From an uncultured Peptostreptococcaceae bacterium (GTDB lineage: Bacteria; Bacillota; Clostridia; Peptostreptococcales; Anaerovoracaceae): a stretch of 59,450 bases of DNA. The notes beneath the pieces were generated by a model. That model had not been told where the DNA came from and made no database searches. It saw nothing but the letters and a program-made list of their open reading frames with translations. Numbering within the stretch: the stretch's first letter is position 1; each line of letters begins with the position of its first letter. Below are positions 42,694 to 51,526 of this stretch, piece by piece. The DNA lies in assembly GCA_905235115.1 (NCBI GenBank), contig CAJOKT010000015.1, forward strand, positions 1 to 59,450. The letters run 5' to 3'. The position numbers were made by a program, and so were the translations under genes.

Positions 42694-43551
42694 TCAATCC
42701 CATTCTCCGCTGGCGACGATGTGGCAGTTGCCGCCGACCTCGATGGTCCAGCGTTCATCCTTTAAGGCTGCGTGCACGTGAAGCACGGAAAGCCTCCCCA
42801 TGTCTTCGCCCTGATACACGGTGTACCGGACATCGTCGGAACCGAAGTAATTGTGATGTATCATGTATCCTGCCAGGTCGCCGTTGGCGGAGCCGGTCGC
42901 CGGATCCTCAACGAAATCTTCCATGAGGCATCTTGCTGCAAAAATATTGTTTCCCATGTCAACAAAGAAGAGATGGTTGCAGTAGTTCTTGGAATGTCTT
43001 CCTACGTAAGCCATGAACTTTTCTTTGTCAGTTACCAGCTTGGACAGAGCCTCTCTGGCCTTAAGAGGGATGATGACAGCTTCGAGGCCTGTGGATGCCC
43101 ACTGGATAGGAAAATCATCTCTGATTTCGTCGACTTCGATGCCGTAGATCTCAGCGATTTCTTCCCTGGTCATTATCTCACCGAATTCAGGAGGGTTCTG
43201 GCTCATGGTCATGCCGTCCTCAGTCACATCCACCGGGATCTGGCCGACCTTGAGGTTGAGCTTGACTGTGTCGTTACTGCTGCCTTCATAGCAGTGCCTG
43301 ATGACGTAGGCTGTGCCCAGGGTAGGGTGGCCTGCAAAGGGCATCTCGCCCGAATTGGGAGTCCAGATGCGTACGTCATAGCCTCCGTCTTCCTTCTTAT
43401 CCGAGAGAATGAAAGTTGTCTCAGAGAAATTGATCTCGCGGGCAATTTTTTGCTGCTCCTCGTCGGAGACGGGGCGGTCAGCCTTCAGCACCAGAAGTTC
43501 GTTTCCCTGATATTTTTCTTCTGCAAAACAATCCACGATGTAAAATTTCAT
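42694..43551 (-). CDS. PhzF-family isomerase
   Basis: A 285-residue two-domain PhzF/diaminopimelate-epimerase-fold protein. Markers are YIVDCFAEEKYQGNELLVL, NFSETTFI (with the catalytic Glu), TPNSGEMPFAGHPTLGTAY and DPATGSANGDLAGY. PhzF relatives isomerise double bonds or act on unknown small metabolites. ATG 43551 follows GGAG; a frame extending seven codons further lacks a site. It is a single gene, divergent from the ECF sigma factor. Confidence 0.9.
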   Translation of the reverse strand: MKFYIVDCFAEEKYQGNELLVLKADRPVSDEEQQKIAREINFSETTFILSDKKEDGGYDVRIWTPNSGEMPFAGHPTLGTAYVIRHCYEGSSNDTVKLNLKVGQIPVDVTEDGMTMSQNPPEFGEIMTREEIAEIYGIEVDEIRDDFPIQWASTGLEAVIIPLKAREALSKLVTDKEKFMAYVGRHSKNYCNHLFFVDMGNNIFAARCLMEDFVEDPATGSANGDLAGYMIHHNYFGSDDVRYTVYQGEDMGRLSVLHVHAALKDERWTIEVGGNCHIVASGEWD

Positions 43552-43677
43552 TTTTTGCTCCTTAATGGTCATTATATGGTAATAATATAATATATAGCGA
43601 AAAGAAAATCGATAATTTTGTTACGTTTTCAGTTTTCGTCTGTCTAATATATAAAAGATCAAAACGAGGTCAGTAAA

Positions 43678-44172
43678 TTGGATCTGGAAAGAATATACCG
43701 GGAATATTTTACAATTGTATACTGCTATATTCTGTCCTTGTCAAAGGATGAAGCGGTGGCTGAGGATATAACCCAGGAGACCTTCTTCAGGGCGATGAAG
43801 AAGCTGGACGAATTCCGGGGCGACTCAAGCGTGGAGACATGGCTCATTCAGATAGCCAAAAGGCTGTATTACAACTATGCCGACAAGTCTTCCAGGCGAA
43901 AGCAGATCGATGAAAATCAGCCAGACCTTCGACAAAAACAGGAAAGCATAGAAGACGGGTTCATCCGCAAAGAATATTCCAAGAGGATAAACCGCATACT
44001 TCACGATCTCAAAGAACCGTACAAGGAAGTGTTCATGCTGAGAGTTTATGGAGAGCTGTCCTTTAAGGAGATCGGCGAGCTATTCGCGAAGGGCGATGCA
44101 TGGGCAAGGGTGACTTTCCACAGGGCCAGAAATATGATCAGGGAGGAATTAGAAAATGAAGATAAACTGTGA
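43678..44172 (+). CDS. ECF-type RNA polymerase sigma factor
   Basis: The 164-residue product has sigma region 2 (EDITQETFFRAMKKLDEFRG) and region 4 (LRVYGELSFKEIGELFAKGDAWARVTFHRAR). The start is TTG 43678 with GAGGT seven bases upstream. It overlaps the anti-sigma gene by 17 bases, so the two are made together. It probably controls the following ABC transporter genes in response to cell-envelope stress or peptides. Confidence 0.92.
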   Translation: MDLERIYREYFTIVYCYILSLSKDEAVAEDITQETFFRAMKKLDEFRGDSSVETWLIQIAKRLYYNYADKSSRRKQIDENQPDLRQKQESIEDGFIRKEYSKRINRILHDLKEPYKEVFMLRVYGELSFKEIGELFAKGDAWARVTFHRARNMIREELENEDKL

Positions 44173-44875
44173 CGTAGTAAAGGATCTGCTTCCTCAGTAC
44201 GCTGACGGAACGCTTAAGGAAGACACGGCGGAAATGGTAAAAGCACATTTAGATGAATGCGAAGAGTGCCGTGAATACTATGATGAGATAATCCGGGTCA
44301 ACGAAGAACTGGACAGGGGAGAAGTGGCTGCTGCTCCTTCCGTGGACGATATCGGAGCCCTTACCAAGATCAAAAAACGCCTCGCGCACAGGCACCTTAT
44401 GACGGTAATCATAACGATCGCTGCTGTTTTCGTCGTGCTGGCCGGCGCATACATATATGCTACTATGCACTATACATACATTCCCTATGAAGATACGGGT
44501 ATCATCGTACGTAACAACGAGATAAGAACGAGCAAAAACTATGCTCACCTGTTCGGATTCAATGCTGAGATCAACGGAGAAAATGTGGAGTTTATATTTT
44601 TGCTTTCCAATCCCATCAGCCAGTTAAACGATCTGAAGGGCGAGATAACCATCGAGAACATGGATTTTGAAATTCCTGAAAGTGACCTTGAAAATGAGGA
44701 TATTACTTACGATATACCTGACAAGGTATACTATCTTCCCGAATCCGCCATAGAGAAGCTGCCATTTATCATGCAAAAAGGATATATGCAGGACCTGGTG
44801 CAGAATCAGGAGTTCTGGAAGCAGCTGGAAGAAAACGTGGATCAGTATGTCCTGGTATGGTCCAGAGAGGGATAG
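44156..44875 (+). CDS. Anti-sigma factor with N-terminal zinc finger
   Basis: The 239-residue membrane protein starts with a zinc-binding anti-sigma (ZAS) domain: NCDVVKDLLPQYADGTL then HLDECEECREYY (His-x3-Cys-x2-Cys). One membrane helix follows near residues 80-103 and then an extracellular domain of unknown type. It should hold the ECF sigma factor inactive until a signal arrives. It is encoded four bases before the ABC permease, forming one operon. Confidence 0.9.
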   Translation: MKINCDVVKDLLPQYADGTLKEDTAEMVKAHLDECEECREYYDEIIRVNEELDRGEVAAAPSVDDIGALTKIKKRLAHRHLMTVIITIAAVFVVLAGAYIYATMHYTYIPYEDTGIIVRNNEIRTSKNYAHLFGFNAEINGENVEFIFLLSNPISQLNDLKGEITIENMDFEIPESDLENEDITYDIPDKVYYLPESAIEKLPFIMQKGYMQDLVQNQEFWKQLEENVDQYVLVWSREG

Positions 44876-44879
44876 AGTC

Positions 44880-46817
44880 ATGAAAGTGATCAAATACATC
44901 TGTCTGTTTATCTTCGTGATGTTCGGAATCATAATGCAGACGGAGATTTTTCAGAACCAGCTCTGGAATTGCGAGACAGCGTATTGGGTCGCATCAAGGT
45001 GTGACGTCGGATATACTGAAACGGAGGACTTCATTAAAGACGTGAAAACTGTGTCGTCAGGGCATGACGTTCACGTCTTTTCATATCACATGGAAATGCG
45101 TTCGAATTACAGTTTCTGCCTGAACATCTATGGCGATGATGAGGTGATAAGGCAGGAGTTCAGGGAAAAGGCAAATGTCGAAGAAAGAGTGTATACATCA
45201 CTAGTCTCAGGCATAACGGAAGTAAAGTTTCATGACCTTGATGATTTTTGCTATGTGGCCGAGAATTCGCCCACCTTTGACCCAATGATTGTATATATAG
45301 GCGCAGACGATGATATCCAGGCTGTTTATGAGAAGCTGTCCGCTAAATATGATCTGATGGAGCCGCAGTTCTGGGAATCCACTGAGAAAGACATGATGAT
45401 CATCGTCTGGGGGCTCATCGCCATCCTGATGATAGTGATGAACATAGTATCCGCCATCAGGCGCAAAAAAGAAGTTGTCGTAAGAGCGTCCTTAGGCGAA
45501 AGCGTGAGCCGAATAGTGGCGAGATCAGCTCTGTCAGACGCAGTCTTTGACATCTTGATATTTATTTTGGCAAGGATGGTCCTGTCACATATCGTATACG
45601 GCTGGTATGAAGATCGTCTGGTCATGTTGATCTTTGGAATCGGCATCGTCCTGTCGGCCCTTCCGTATCTGACATTATATTCCTTTGATATCCGGCAGGC
45701 CTTCGCCAACGCGGAGCAGCAGAAGGGCTCCATGGGACTTCTTTATGTGCTGAAGTTCGTAGCCTGCGCCTTGACGCTATTCACCTTATGCACTAACTTC
45801 ACAAGCATCGAGAGCAACCTTCTTTCAGACGGAAGCATGCTGGAGCCCTACTTTGACTCACATTATTTCACCATAAGGAGTGGGGACTTTGAGCGTGAGG
45901 AAGAGGCCTGGGGAGAGTTTTTTGCGGAAGAAAATGAGACGATAAAGCCGGTGGTCTGCATGCAGATTTTTGAAGATGACAGGGACTATCTCTTCGTGAA
46001 CCACAGGGCAAAGAGCATGCTTCAGGGACTTGAGGAACTCGCTGAAGAGGTCGATAATGGCGCGGATATAATGATATTCATCCCAGAGAGCAAAAATTTC
46101 GAGTATGACAAATATACGTCGGATGAGGCGCTGGAGTTTGCTGTGAATACGTCCGACCCGGCAAACAAGGATATGGAGGTACAGTACGTGTCTTACTCCG
46201 GAACCAAGATTCTTTCATATCTTACAAACAACTCTATGGATGGCATCAAAAGTGCAAAGAATCCTGTAGTCATCTACCAGGCGAACAACGAGACGGTGCT
46301 GAACCCGGACCTGGCAATCTATGCGGCCGGAGAGATAATCTACGATTGCGATGAAGACGCGCTTAAGGATGCAGTGGCGAAACATATCGGGAAGCTGGGA
46401 AACACGGAAATAGTGATCACAAAGGTAGCCGATCAATATGCCTACAACCATTCATTCCTTGTGAAACTCATATTAAGTTCGCTGTGCATCGTGGTGCTTC
46501 TCCTGGACATCGCCATAATATTCGCCATCAGCAGGCTGGAATTCAGAAACAACGCCCTTCGGATTTCTCTTAAGAAGATACTGGGCTATAGCTTGTTCGA
46601 CCGCCATAAGACTTTGCTCGGAGCGATCACCATCGAAAATATCGTACTCATGATAGGTACTGTGATCATGACAGCGTTCTCTGACAGGATCAGTCTTAAG
46701 ATATGCTTTATCGTTTGCGCTGTCGTCATGATAGCGGAGTATCTTATAATCTTCTCCAACGTCCTTAGAACAGAGAAGACCAACGTACAGAAATCACTGA
46801 AAGGAGGCTGCTTATGA
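44880..46817 (+). CDS. Bacteriocin-associated ABC permease-like membrane protein (DUF1430/FtsX-like)
   Basis: The 645-residue protein has a membrane helix at the N-terminus, a long extracellular part, a helix cluster at about 180-310, another extracellular part, and a final cluster of three helices. The layout and pairing with the ATPase downstream match the integral membrane family found with lactococcin 972-type bacteriocin export or resistance. It likely handles antimicrobial peptides or envelope stress. No bacteriocin precursor gene is seen next to it. The stop overlaps the ATPase start. Confidence 0.75.
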   Translation: MKVIKYICLFIFVMFGIIMQTEIFQNQLWNCETAYWVASRCDVGYTETEDFIKDVKTVSSGHDVHVFSYHMEMRSNYSFCLNIYGDDEVIRQEFREKANVEERVYTSLVSGITEVKFHDLDDFCYVAENSPTFDPMIVYIGADDDIQAVYEKLSAKYDLMEPQFWESTEKDMMIIVWGLIAILMIVMNIVSAIRRKKEVVVRASLGESVSRIVARSALSDAVFDILIFILARMVLSHIVYGWYEDRLVMLIFGIGIVLSALPYLTLYSFDIRQAFANAEQQKGSMGLLYVLKFVACALTLFTLCTNFTSIESNLLSDGSMLEPYFDSHYFTIRSGDFEREEEAWGEFFAEENETIKPVVCMQIFEDDRDYLFVNHRAKSMLQGLEELAEEVDNGADIMIFIPESKNFEYDKYTSDEALEFAVNTSDPANKDMEVQYVSYSGTKILSYLTNNSMDGIKSAKNPVVIYQANNETVLNPDLAIYAAGEIIYDCDEDALKDAVAKHIGKLGNTEIVITKVADQYAYNHSFLVKLILSSLCIVVLLLDIAIIFAISRLEFRNNALRISLKKILGYSLFDRHKTLLGAITIENIVLMIGTVIMTAFSDRISLKICFIVCAVVMIAEYLIIFSNVLRTEKTNVQKSLKGGCL

Positions 46818-47440
46818 TCAGCATAAAGAATTTGCGTAAATCATATGATGATAAAGTGCTGTTCGATAACTTCGATCTGGAGATCCCCGATGGCAGTTTC
46901 GTTGTGATCACCGGCGAGAGCGGATCGGGCAAGAGTACTTTATTGAACATGATCGGCGGGATCGAGCCGCCGGACAGGGGCACTGTTACGGTAGACGGCT
47001 TCGACGTGACCGGGAAGGGCAGCAAGCGCGAGTATTTCAGGGACGTGGTGGGATTTCTGTTTCAGAATTTTGCCCTGCTGGAAAACAAGACCGTCAGGGA
47101 AAACCTGGAGATGATACAGAAGGCCGGAAGATCCGGAGTGGAGATAAGTGATGCCCTTGAAAAGGTAGGGCTTACGGATGTTCTTAACAAGAAAGTGTAT
47201 AAGCTGTCGGGAGGCGAGCAGCAGCGTATCGCACTGGCCCGCCTGATGATCAAAAAATGCTCGCTGATCCTGGCGGATGAACCGACGGGTTCCCTTGATA
47301 AGAGGAACAGCGATGTGGTCATGAGCGTGCTGCACGATCTGAATTCGCAGGGCAAGACCGTCATCATCGTCACCCATGATGGAGAGATAGTGAACAAGGC
47401 TGATAACAAGACCAGTGTTTTGCACCTGGGGTGTACCTAG
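46814..47440 (+). CDS. ABC transporter ATP-binding protein (lactococcin 972/MacB-like)
   Basis: The 208-residue ATPase has Walker A GESGSGKST, Q-loop FLFQNFALLENKTV, signature LSGGEQQRIALARL and Walker B LILADEPTGSLD. It powers the membrane protein encoded just upstream (ATGA overlap). The operon ECF sigma/anti-sigma/permease/ATPase ends here. The next gene is convergent. Confidence 0.93.
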   Translation: MISIKNLRKSYDDKVLFDNFDLEIPDGSFVVITGESGSGKSTLLNMIGGIEPPDRGTVTVDGFDVTGKGSKREYFRDVVGFLFQNFALLENKTVRENLEMIQKAGRSGVEISDALEKVGLTDVLNKKVYKLSGGEQQRIALARLMIKKCSLILADEPTGSLDKRNSDVVMSVLHDLNSQGKTVIIVTHDGEIVNKADNKTSVLHLGCT

Positions 47441-47448
47441 AACTTTCA

Positions 47449-48603
47449 TTACACGATCAGCACGAAGACCCAGTGGGCGAAGACTCCTGCCATGATGCCT
47501 CCGATGGTGTGGCAGAGGATGGCTCTGCCCGTGAGATGGCTTGCTCCAAGACTGTCCATCATGGCTACGTGGGTGCTCAGGTATCCGCTCCAGCACATGC
47601 ACATTGCCGTGAAGACGGCTACATCAGCTCCGGTGGCCTGACCGTTAGCCAGCATCCCGGGGATGAGTGCTATGGCAGCACCGGCTGAGCCAAGAGCAGT
47701 AATGGGTATGGATATGCATTCATTGGCCGTGAAACCGAAGAGAGGCTTCAGAATGAAGGATAACTTATCGGCGACGTACGGGAAAAAGGCGATTCCCTCA
47801 TAGGCATCTCCGGTATAGGTGCCGTCGGCAGAAGGACCATTCGTCAGCATGAGCACCAGTGAACAGATGATGAGTACTCCCGGGATGATGTCAAGGCCGA
47901 TCTTCACACCGGACTTGCCGCCTGAAAGAGTGGATTCGATCAGGCGAAGACCGATACTCTTCTTCCTGAGACTTCCCGTGTCGAACTCCTGAGTATATTC
48001 CGTATTTGCTTCAAGAGCCCATTCCTCGGTGCCGTATTCCTTCTTTGTGAACCTGAGCATCAGGCGGGTGCTGATTATGCTTCCGAAGACTGCTCCGAGG
48101 TTTCCAACCAGGGCCGCGGTCACCATCTGAGAATTGCCGCCCTTGGAAAGTCCGATGACAAAAGTAGTTATGATGGCGCCCATTCCGAAGGCCGTCCCGA
48201 TGTTGGTCAGGGCAGGAACCTGATATTTTTTGAAGTATTTGATGAAGGCCTTGTCATTAGCCAGCGCCAGGATCGCCGGGTTATCCGAAAGATAGGTGGT
48301 CATGATGCCTACCGATGCAGCTCCGGGAAGCCCGTAAAGTGGCTTCATGAGGGGCGATACCAGCTTGTTGACCAGAGCGATAACTCCGAATTCGCTTAAG
48401 ACCGACCCGAACGCTCCCGCCAGAACAGCGATGGCCATGATATAAAACACCGTGTTGATCAGGAGATCATAGGCTGTGTTCATGAGAGTGCCCAGCATGT
48501 TCACAAGCCCCATCTTGCGGCCCACACATCCGAAGAGCAGCAAAAAAACCGCTGTGAAAACAATGGGTTCCAGTATTTTTTTGTTGAATTCGTTTTTAGA
48601 CAT
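47449..48603 (-). CDS. NupC-gate-domain transporter of the CD0519/CD1768 type
   Basis: The 384-residue membrane protein has about nine hydrophobic helices. The stretches LSDNPAILALANDKAFIKYFK and TALGSAGAAIALIPGML are like the nucleoside-transporter gate fold seen in clostridial CD0519/CD1768 proteins. Substrate unknown. ATG 48603 is preceded by AAGGTG; the longer frame to 48618 overlaps this site. It is divergent from a LysR gene, its probable regulator. The AATAAATATTC sequence 20 bases upstream resembles the palindrome near selD. Confidence 0.82.
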   Translation of the reverse strand: MSKNEFNKKILEPIVFTAVFLLLFGCVGRKMGLVNMLGTLMNTAYDLLINTVFYIMAIAVLAGAFGSVLSEFGVIALVNKLVSPLMKPLYGLPGAASVGIMTTYLSDNPAILALANDKAFIKYFKKYQVPALTNIGTAFGMGAIITTFVIGLSKGGNSQMVTAALVGNLGAVFGSIISTRLMLRFTKKEYGTEEWALEANTEYTQEFDTGSLRKKSIGLRLIESTLSGGKSGVKIGLDIIPGVLIICSLVLMLTNGPSADGTYTGDAYEGIAFFPYVADKLSFILKPLFGFTANECISIPITALGSAGAAIALIPGMLANGQATGADVAVFTAMCMCWSGYLSTHVAMMDSLGASHLTGRAILCHTIGGIMAGVFAHWVFVLIV

Positions 48604-48722
48604 AAAAGACACCTTCACAAATAATAAATATTCTCCCTTGTATTTAATATAACATGATGGTAGAATTTGTAAAATAAATAAACAGAATAAGAATTATTTG
48701 AAAAACGAATGGAGGCCCACGG

Positions 48723-49601
48723 ATGGAAGCAGACTATAACCTTCAGAAGTATTTATCCTTTGTGACTACCGCGGAGCATGGAAGCTTCACAAGAGCCGCG
48801 GAAATACTGAACTACTCTCAGTCCAGCATAAGCCGCATGATCAGTGACCTGGAGAAGGAGTGGGGATTGACCCTTCTGGAGCGCAAAGGCACATCCGTGA
48901 AGCCCACGTCGGATGGTATGAAGCTGCTGCCTTATGCCGAGAGGCTTGCTGCTGAGTTTCAGTCATTGCAGAACGAGGTATCCCTGCTAAACGGCCTGGA
49001 CTCGGGGCTCATAAGGATCGCCACATTTTCAAGTGTGGCTTCACAGTGGCTGCCCAATATAATAAAAGAATTCAAAAAACACTATCCAAACATCGAGTAT
49101 GAGCTGCTCATCGGAGACTATCCGGAGATCCGGAAGTGGGTCATGGAAGGAAGGGCAGACTGTGGATTCAATATTCTTCCTGTCAGAGACTGCGACTCCA
49201 TCTTCATGGAGGATGATGAATTCGTGGTGGTGATTCCTTTTGATCACCCCCTGGCAGGTGAGGAGCGCTTCCCCTTTAGAGCCCTTGAGGATTATCCGTT
49301 CATGTTGCTTGGGAAGGGTGAGGACAGCGAGATCAAGAACATTCCGGATCTCAAGGATCTGAACATCGATGTTAAACTGACAACTCTGGACGATTATGCT
49401 ATCATGTCCATGGTGGAGAGCGGCCTTGGAATCAGCATACTTCCGAGACTGATCCTCAAGCGAAATCCCTACAGGATCTGCGTCAAGAGCCTGGAGAAGC
49501 CTGTTTTCAGGAAGATCGGCCTTACCTTTAGGGATAAGAACACCATATCATCAGCCATGAAGAAATTCGTGGATTATCTGGAATACAGGAATAACGCTTA
49601 G
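48723..49601 (+). CDS. LysR-type transcriptional regulator
   Basis: The 292-residue product has the N-terminal helix-turn-helix (YLSFVTTAEHGSFTRAAEILNYSQSSISRMI) and an effector domain. Divergent from the NupC-gate transporter with a 119-base gap that must hold both promoters, so it likely regulates that gene. AATGGAGG precedes the ATG. Confidence 0.92.
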   Translation: MEADYNLQKYLSFVTTAEHGSFTRAAEILNYSQSSISRMISDLEKEWGLTLLERKGTSVKPTSDGMKLLPYAERLAAEFQSLQNEVSLLNGLDSGLIRIATFSSVASQWLPNIIKEFKKHYPNIEYELLIGDYPEIRKWVMEGRADCGFNILPVRDCDSIFMEDDEFVVVIPFDHPLAGEERFPFRALEDYPFMLLGKGEDSEIKNIPDLKDLNIDVKLTTLDDYAIMSMVESGLGISILPRLILKRNPYRICVKSLEKPVFRKIGLTFRDKNTISSAMKKFVDYLEYRNNA

Positions 49602-49627
49602 CAAAAAACTCTCTCAGCTGTCGGCTG

Positions 49628-49741
49628 AAAGACAGGCGGTTATACTATCAGTACTATGACGCATACGACTTCGGAGACGGCGGGACCCAGAGCATTAAAG
49701 AAAAGCGCAAAACACTGTTGAAATACGGAGGTCTTAAATGA
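49628..49741 (+). pseudogene. Possible C-terminal relic of an unknown gene
   Basis: A 37-codon stretch without a start codon reads KDRRLYYQYYDAYDFGDGG and then KEKRKTLLKYGGLK before TGA 49739-49741. It looks protein-like with codon use like the neighbours, but no family is recognised. It is the only content of the 200-base gap between the LysR gene and the esterase. Confidence 0.3.
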
Positions 49742-49804
49742 CATCCGTATTTTGTATCCGTGGTGTATCCAAAGCATAAGTTCTGCTTTTCGGCAATAAT
49801 GTTT

Positions 49805-50767
49805 CTATTCCGTGATGATCTCGCAGATCTGACCGATCGCCTTATTCGCTTCCGGAATGGGATACAGGGGATATACGTGGTTCATTCCTTTTCCGACATA
49901 GAGTCCGGATGTGATCCCCTCGTTCTGAAGCATAGAATAGAATTCAGTCACATCAGGATAGAAGATCTCTCTTGTTCCCACGAAAAGATACACATTTCTG
50001 AGGCATGAAATATCACCGAAGATGGGACTTACCCTATAATCCCGCGGATCAAGACCGCCCGCCCAGCATTTGCCCATTTCTATGAGGCCATAAGCTGATA
50101 GCATGGGATCGGCTTTTTCGTATTTTGCGGCTTCAGGGTTCGACATCGTCAGATCAAGCCATGGCGACAGCAAAATAATTTTATCCGGCTGTGATATTCC
50201 GATCTTATCCAGATACTCGCAGAAAGCAGCAGCCAGACCGCCGCCTGCGGAGTCACCCATGATGATAACGGGCACACCTGAGTTCTTAGTCAAACCGGAA
50301 TATATCTTAAGGACAAGACCGAAGGTTTCCTCCCAGGTATGTGCGGGTGTGAGGGGATAGATCGGGAAAGTAACCTCGCAATTGATCATACGGGCCAATT
50401 TATCGCAGAATTTCCAGTGATAGATCGAAGGATCATTGATATACGCTCCTCCGTGCAGATATATGATCCTGTATTCGGGATCTCCAGTATTACCAAGGGT
50501 ATAGATCAGACTGCCGTTAATGGCGGTTTCTGAAATATCTGATTTTACTGTCGACTTATCCAGCCTGTATTCCTTCGCATGCCTGCGCTGCCCGATGTAT
50601 TTCGCATCCATTTCAGGATCCTCGAATACCTTTTTCGTGCCGGTCACACGGAAATAAAGTTCAACTGCAGCTGCCATCAGGGAACGGTGGCAGACTGCAG
50701 CGGAGATCAGTTTAATACATATCAGCAGTACACCTAAAACAATCAGAATGATAAGTAAAGTCTTCAT
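49805..50767 (-). CDS. Alpha/beta hydrolase (HSL-type esterase), membrane-anchored
   Basis: The 320-residue protein has an N-terminal hydrophobic anchor (1-25). HGGAYINDPSIYHW is the oxyanion-hole motif (HGGG-like) and GDSAGGGLAAAF holds the catalytic Ser. The His is likely in GMNHVYPLYP near the end. It should hydrolyse a carboxylic ester, near the membrane surface. It is followed on the same strand by nothing close, and is preceded by the TetR gene, 18 bases away, so the TetR-hydrolase pair is an operon. Confidence 0.87.
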   Translation of the reverse strand: MKTLLIILIVLGVLLICIKLISAAVCHRSLMAAAVELYFRVTGTKKVFEDPEMDAKYIGQRRHAKEYRLDKSTVKSDISETAINGSLIYTLGNTGDPEYRIIYLHGGAYINDPSIYHWKFCDKLARMINCEVTFPIYPLTPAHTWEETFGLVLKIYSGLTKNSGVPVIIMGDSAGGGLAAAFCEYLDKIGISQPDKIILLSPWLDLTMSNPEAAKYEKADPMLSAYGLIEMGKCWAGGLDPRDYRVSPIFGDISCLRNVYLFVGTREIFYPDVTEFYSMLQNEGITSGLYVGKGMNHVYPLYPIPEANKAIGQICEIITE

Positions 50768-50785
50768 TTTTCTTTCTTTTTTTGA

Positions 50786-51340
50786 TTATTTATTTCTCTG
50801 AAAAGGGATATATACCAGCTGTTCGCATAGCTTGCCCATCTCTTCGGGGCTCTCTTTCATACCGGAGAGAAACCAGTCTGTCAATATGCTCATAAACGCT
50901 CCGGTCCTGGCAGTGTAGGAGTAGTGTTCCGGAACGGAAGATGAAGGGGAAACGGATTCAAGAATTTCCAGTTCTCCGAACTCAAGATGAGCCTCAAGAT
51001 AGATCTTAAAGTATTCCGGATTTTCTTTAATGGTCCTGAAAAAAACAGTGTACCATTCCCTGCGGTCTGTATGGTATCTTTCTCCGGTGACAGAGGCTTT
51101 GAGCTCTGAATACAGACTCTGACAAACATCTTCTACCAGAGCCTCTTTGGTCTCATAATTCCTATAGAAGGCAGTCCTGGAGACTCCGGCGTATCTGGCG
51201 ATCTCCGTAATGGAGATCTTCTCGAATTCTTTCCTGCCCATCAGCTTTATCATGGCGATTCGCAGGCATTCCCTGGTGATCTTGTTTGATTCTTCATTTG
51301 AAAGGCGCAGGATATCCCGTTTTTCAAGTTCTGACTTCAT
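50786..51340 (-). CDS. TetR-family transcriptional regulator
   Basis: The 184-residue product has an N-terminal TetR helix-turn-helix (ISITEIARYAGVSRTAFYRNYETKEALVEDV) and a divergent ligand-binding domain. GAGGT precedes the start. It lies between the HSL-type hydrolase gene and a divergent carboxylesterase, so both are plausible targets. Inverted repeats in the gap (51361-51375, 51503-51515) are candidate operators. Confidence 0.9.
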   Translation of the reverse strand: MKSELEKRDILRLSNEESNKITRECLRIAMIKLMGRKEFEKISITEIARYAGVSRTAFYRNYETKEALVEDVCQSLYSELKASVTGERYHTDRREWYTVFFRTIKENPEYFKIYLEAHLEFGELEILESVSPSSSVPEHYSYTARTGAFMSILTDWFLSGMKESPEEMGKLCEQLVYIPFQRNK

Positions 51341-51360
51341 AAATATACCTCATTTCGACG

Positions 51361-51375
51361 TTACAATTATCGTAA
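51361..51375. promoter_or_regulatory. Inverted repeat TTAC-N7-GTAA near the TetR start
   Basis: TTAC AATTATC GTAA lies 20 bases upstream of the TetR gene start, in its promoter region. The size fits a TetR operator; the sequence is AT-rich, so this is weak evidence. Confidence 0.35.
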
Positions 51376-51502
51376 TTATTGTTTATCCCGATGGGCGTAA
51401 CCTTGACAGAGCCATGTATAATGGGTAAAATCAAGTTGATATAACAAATGTAACACCGATACACTTTTTTGTCAACAGGATATAATAAAATACATTTGCA
51501 TT

Positions 51503-51515
51503 GATCAAATTGATC
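51503..51515. promoter_or_regulatory. Inverted repeat GATCAA-A-TTGATC upstream of the carboxylesterase
   Basis: A perfect 13-base inverted repeat lies 11 bases before the esterase ATG, over the expected ribosome binding site region. It is a candidate operator for the divergent TetR or for another regulator. Confidence 0.4.
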
Positions 51516-51526
51516 GTAGGGTAGAA

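Noticed and set aside
51463-51500. Sigma-A promoter with TATAAT near 51482 for the carboxylesterase
   Set aside because: The only TTGTCA nearby is six bases from the TATAAT, which is too close to form a functional pair.
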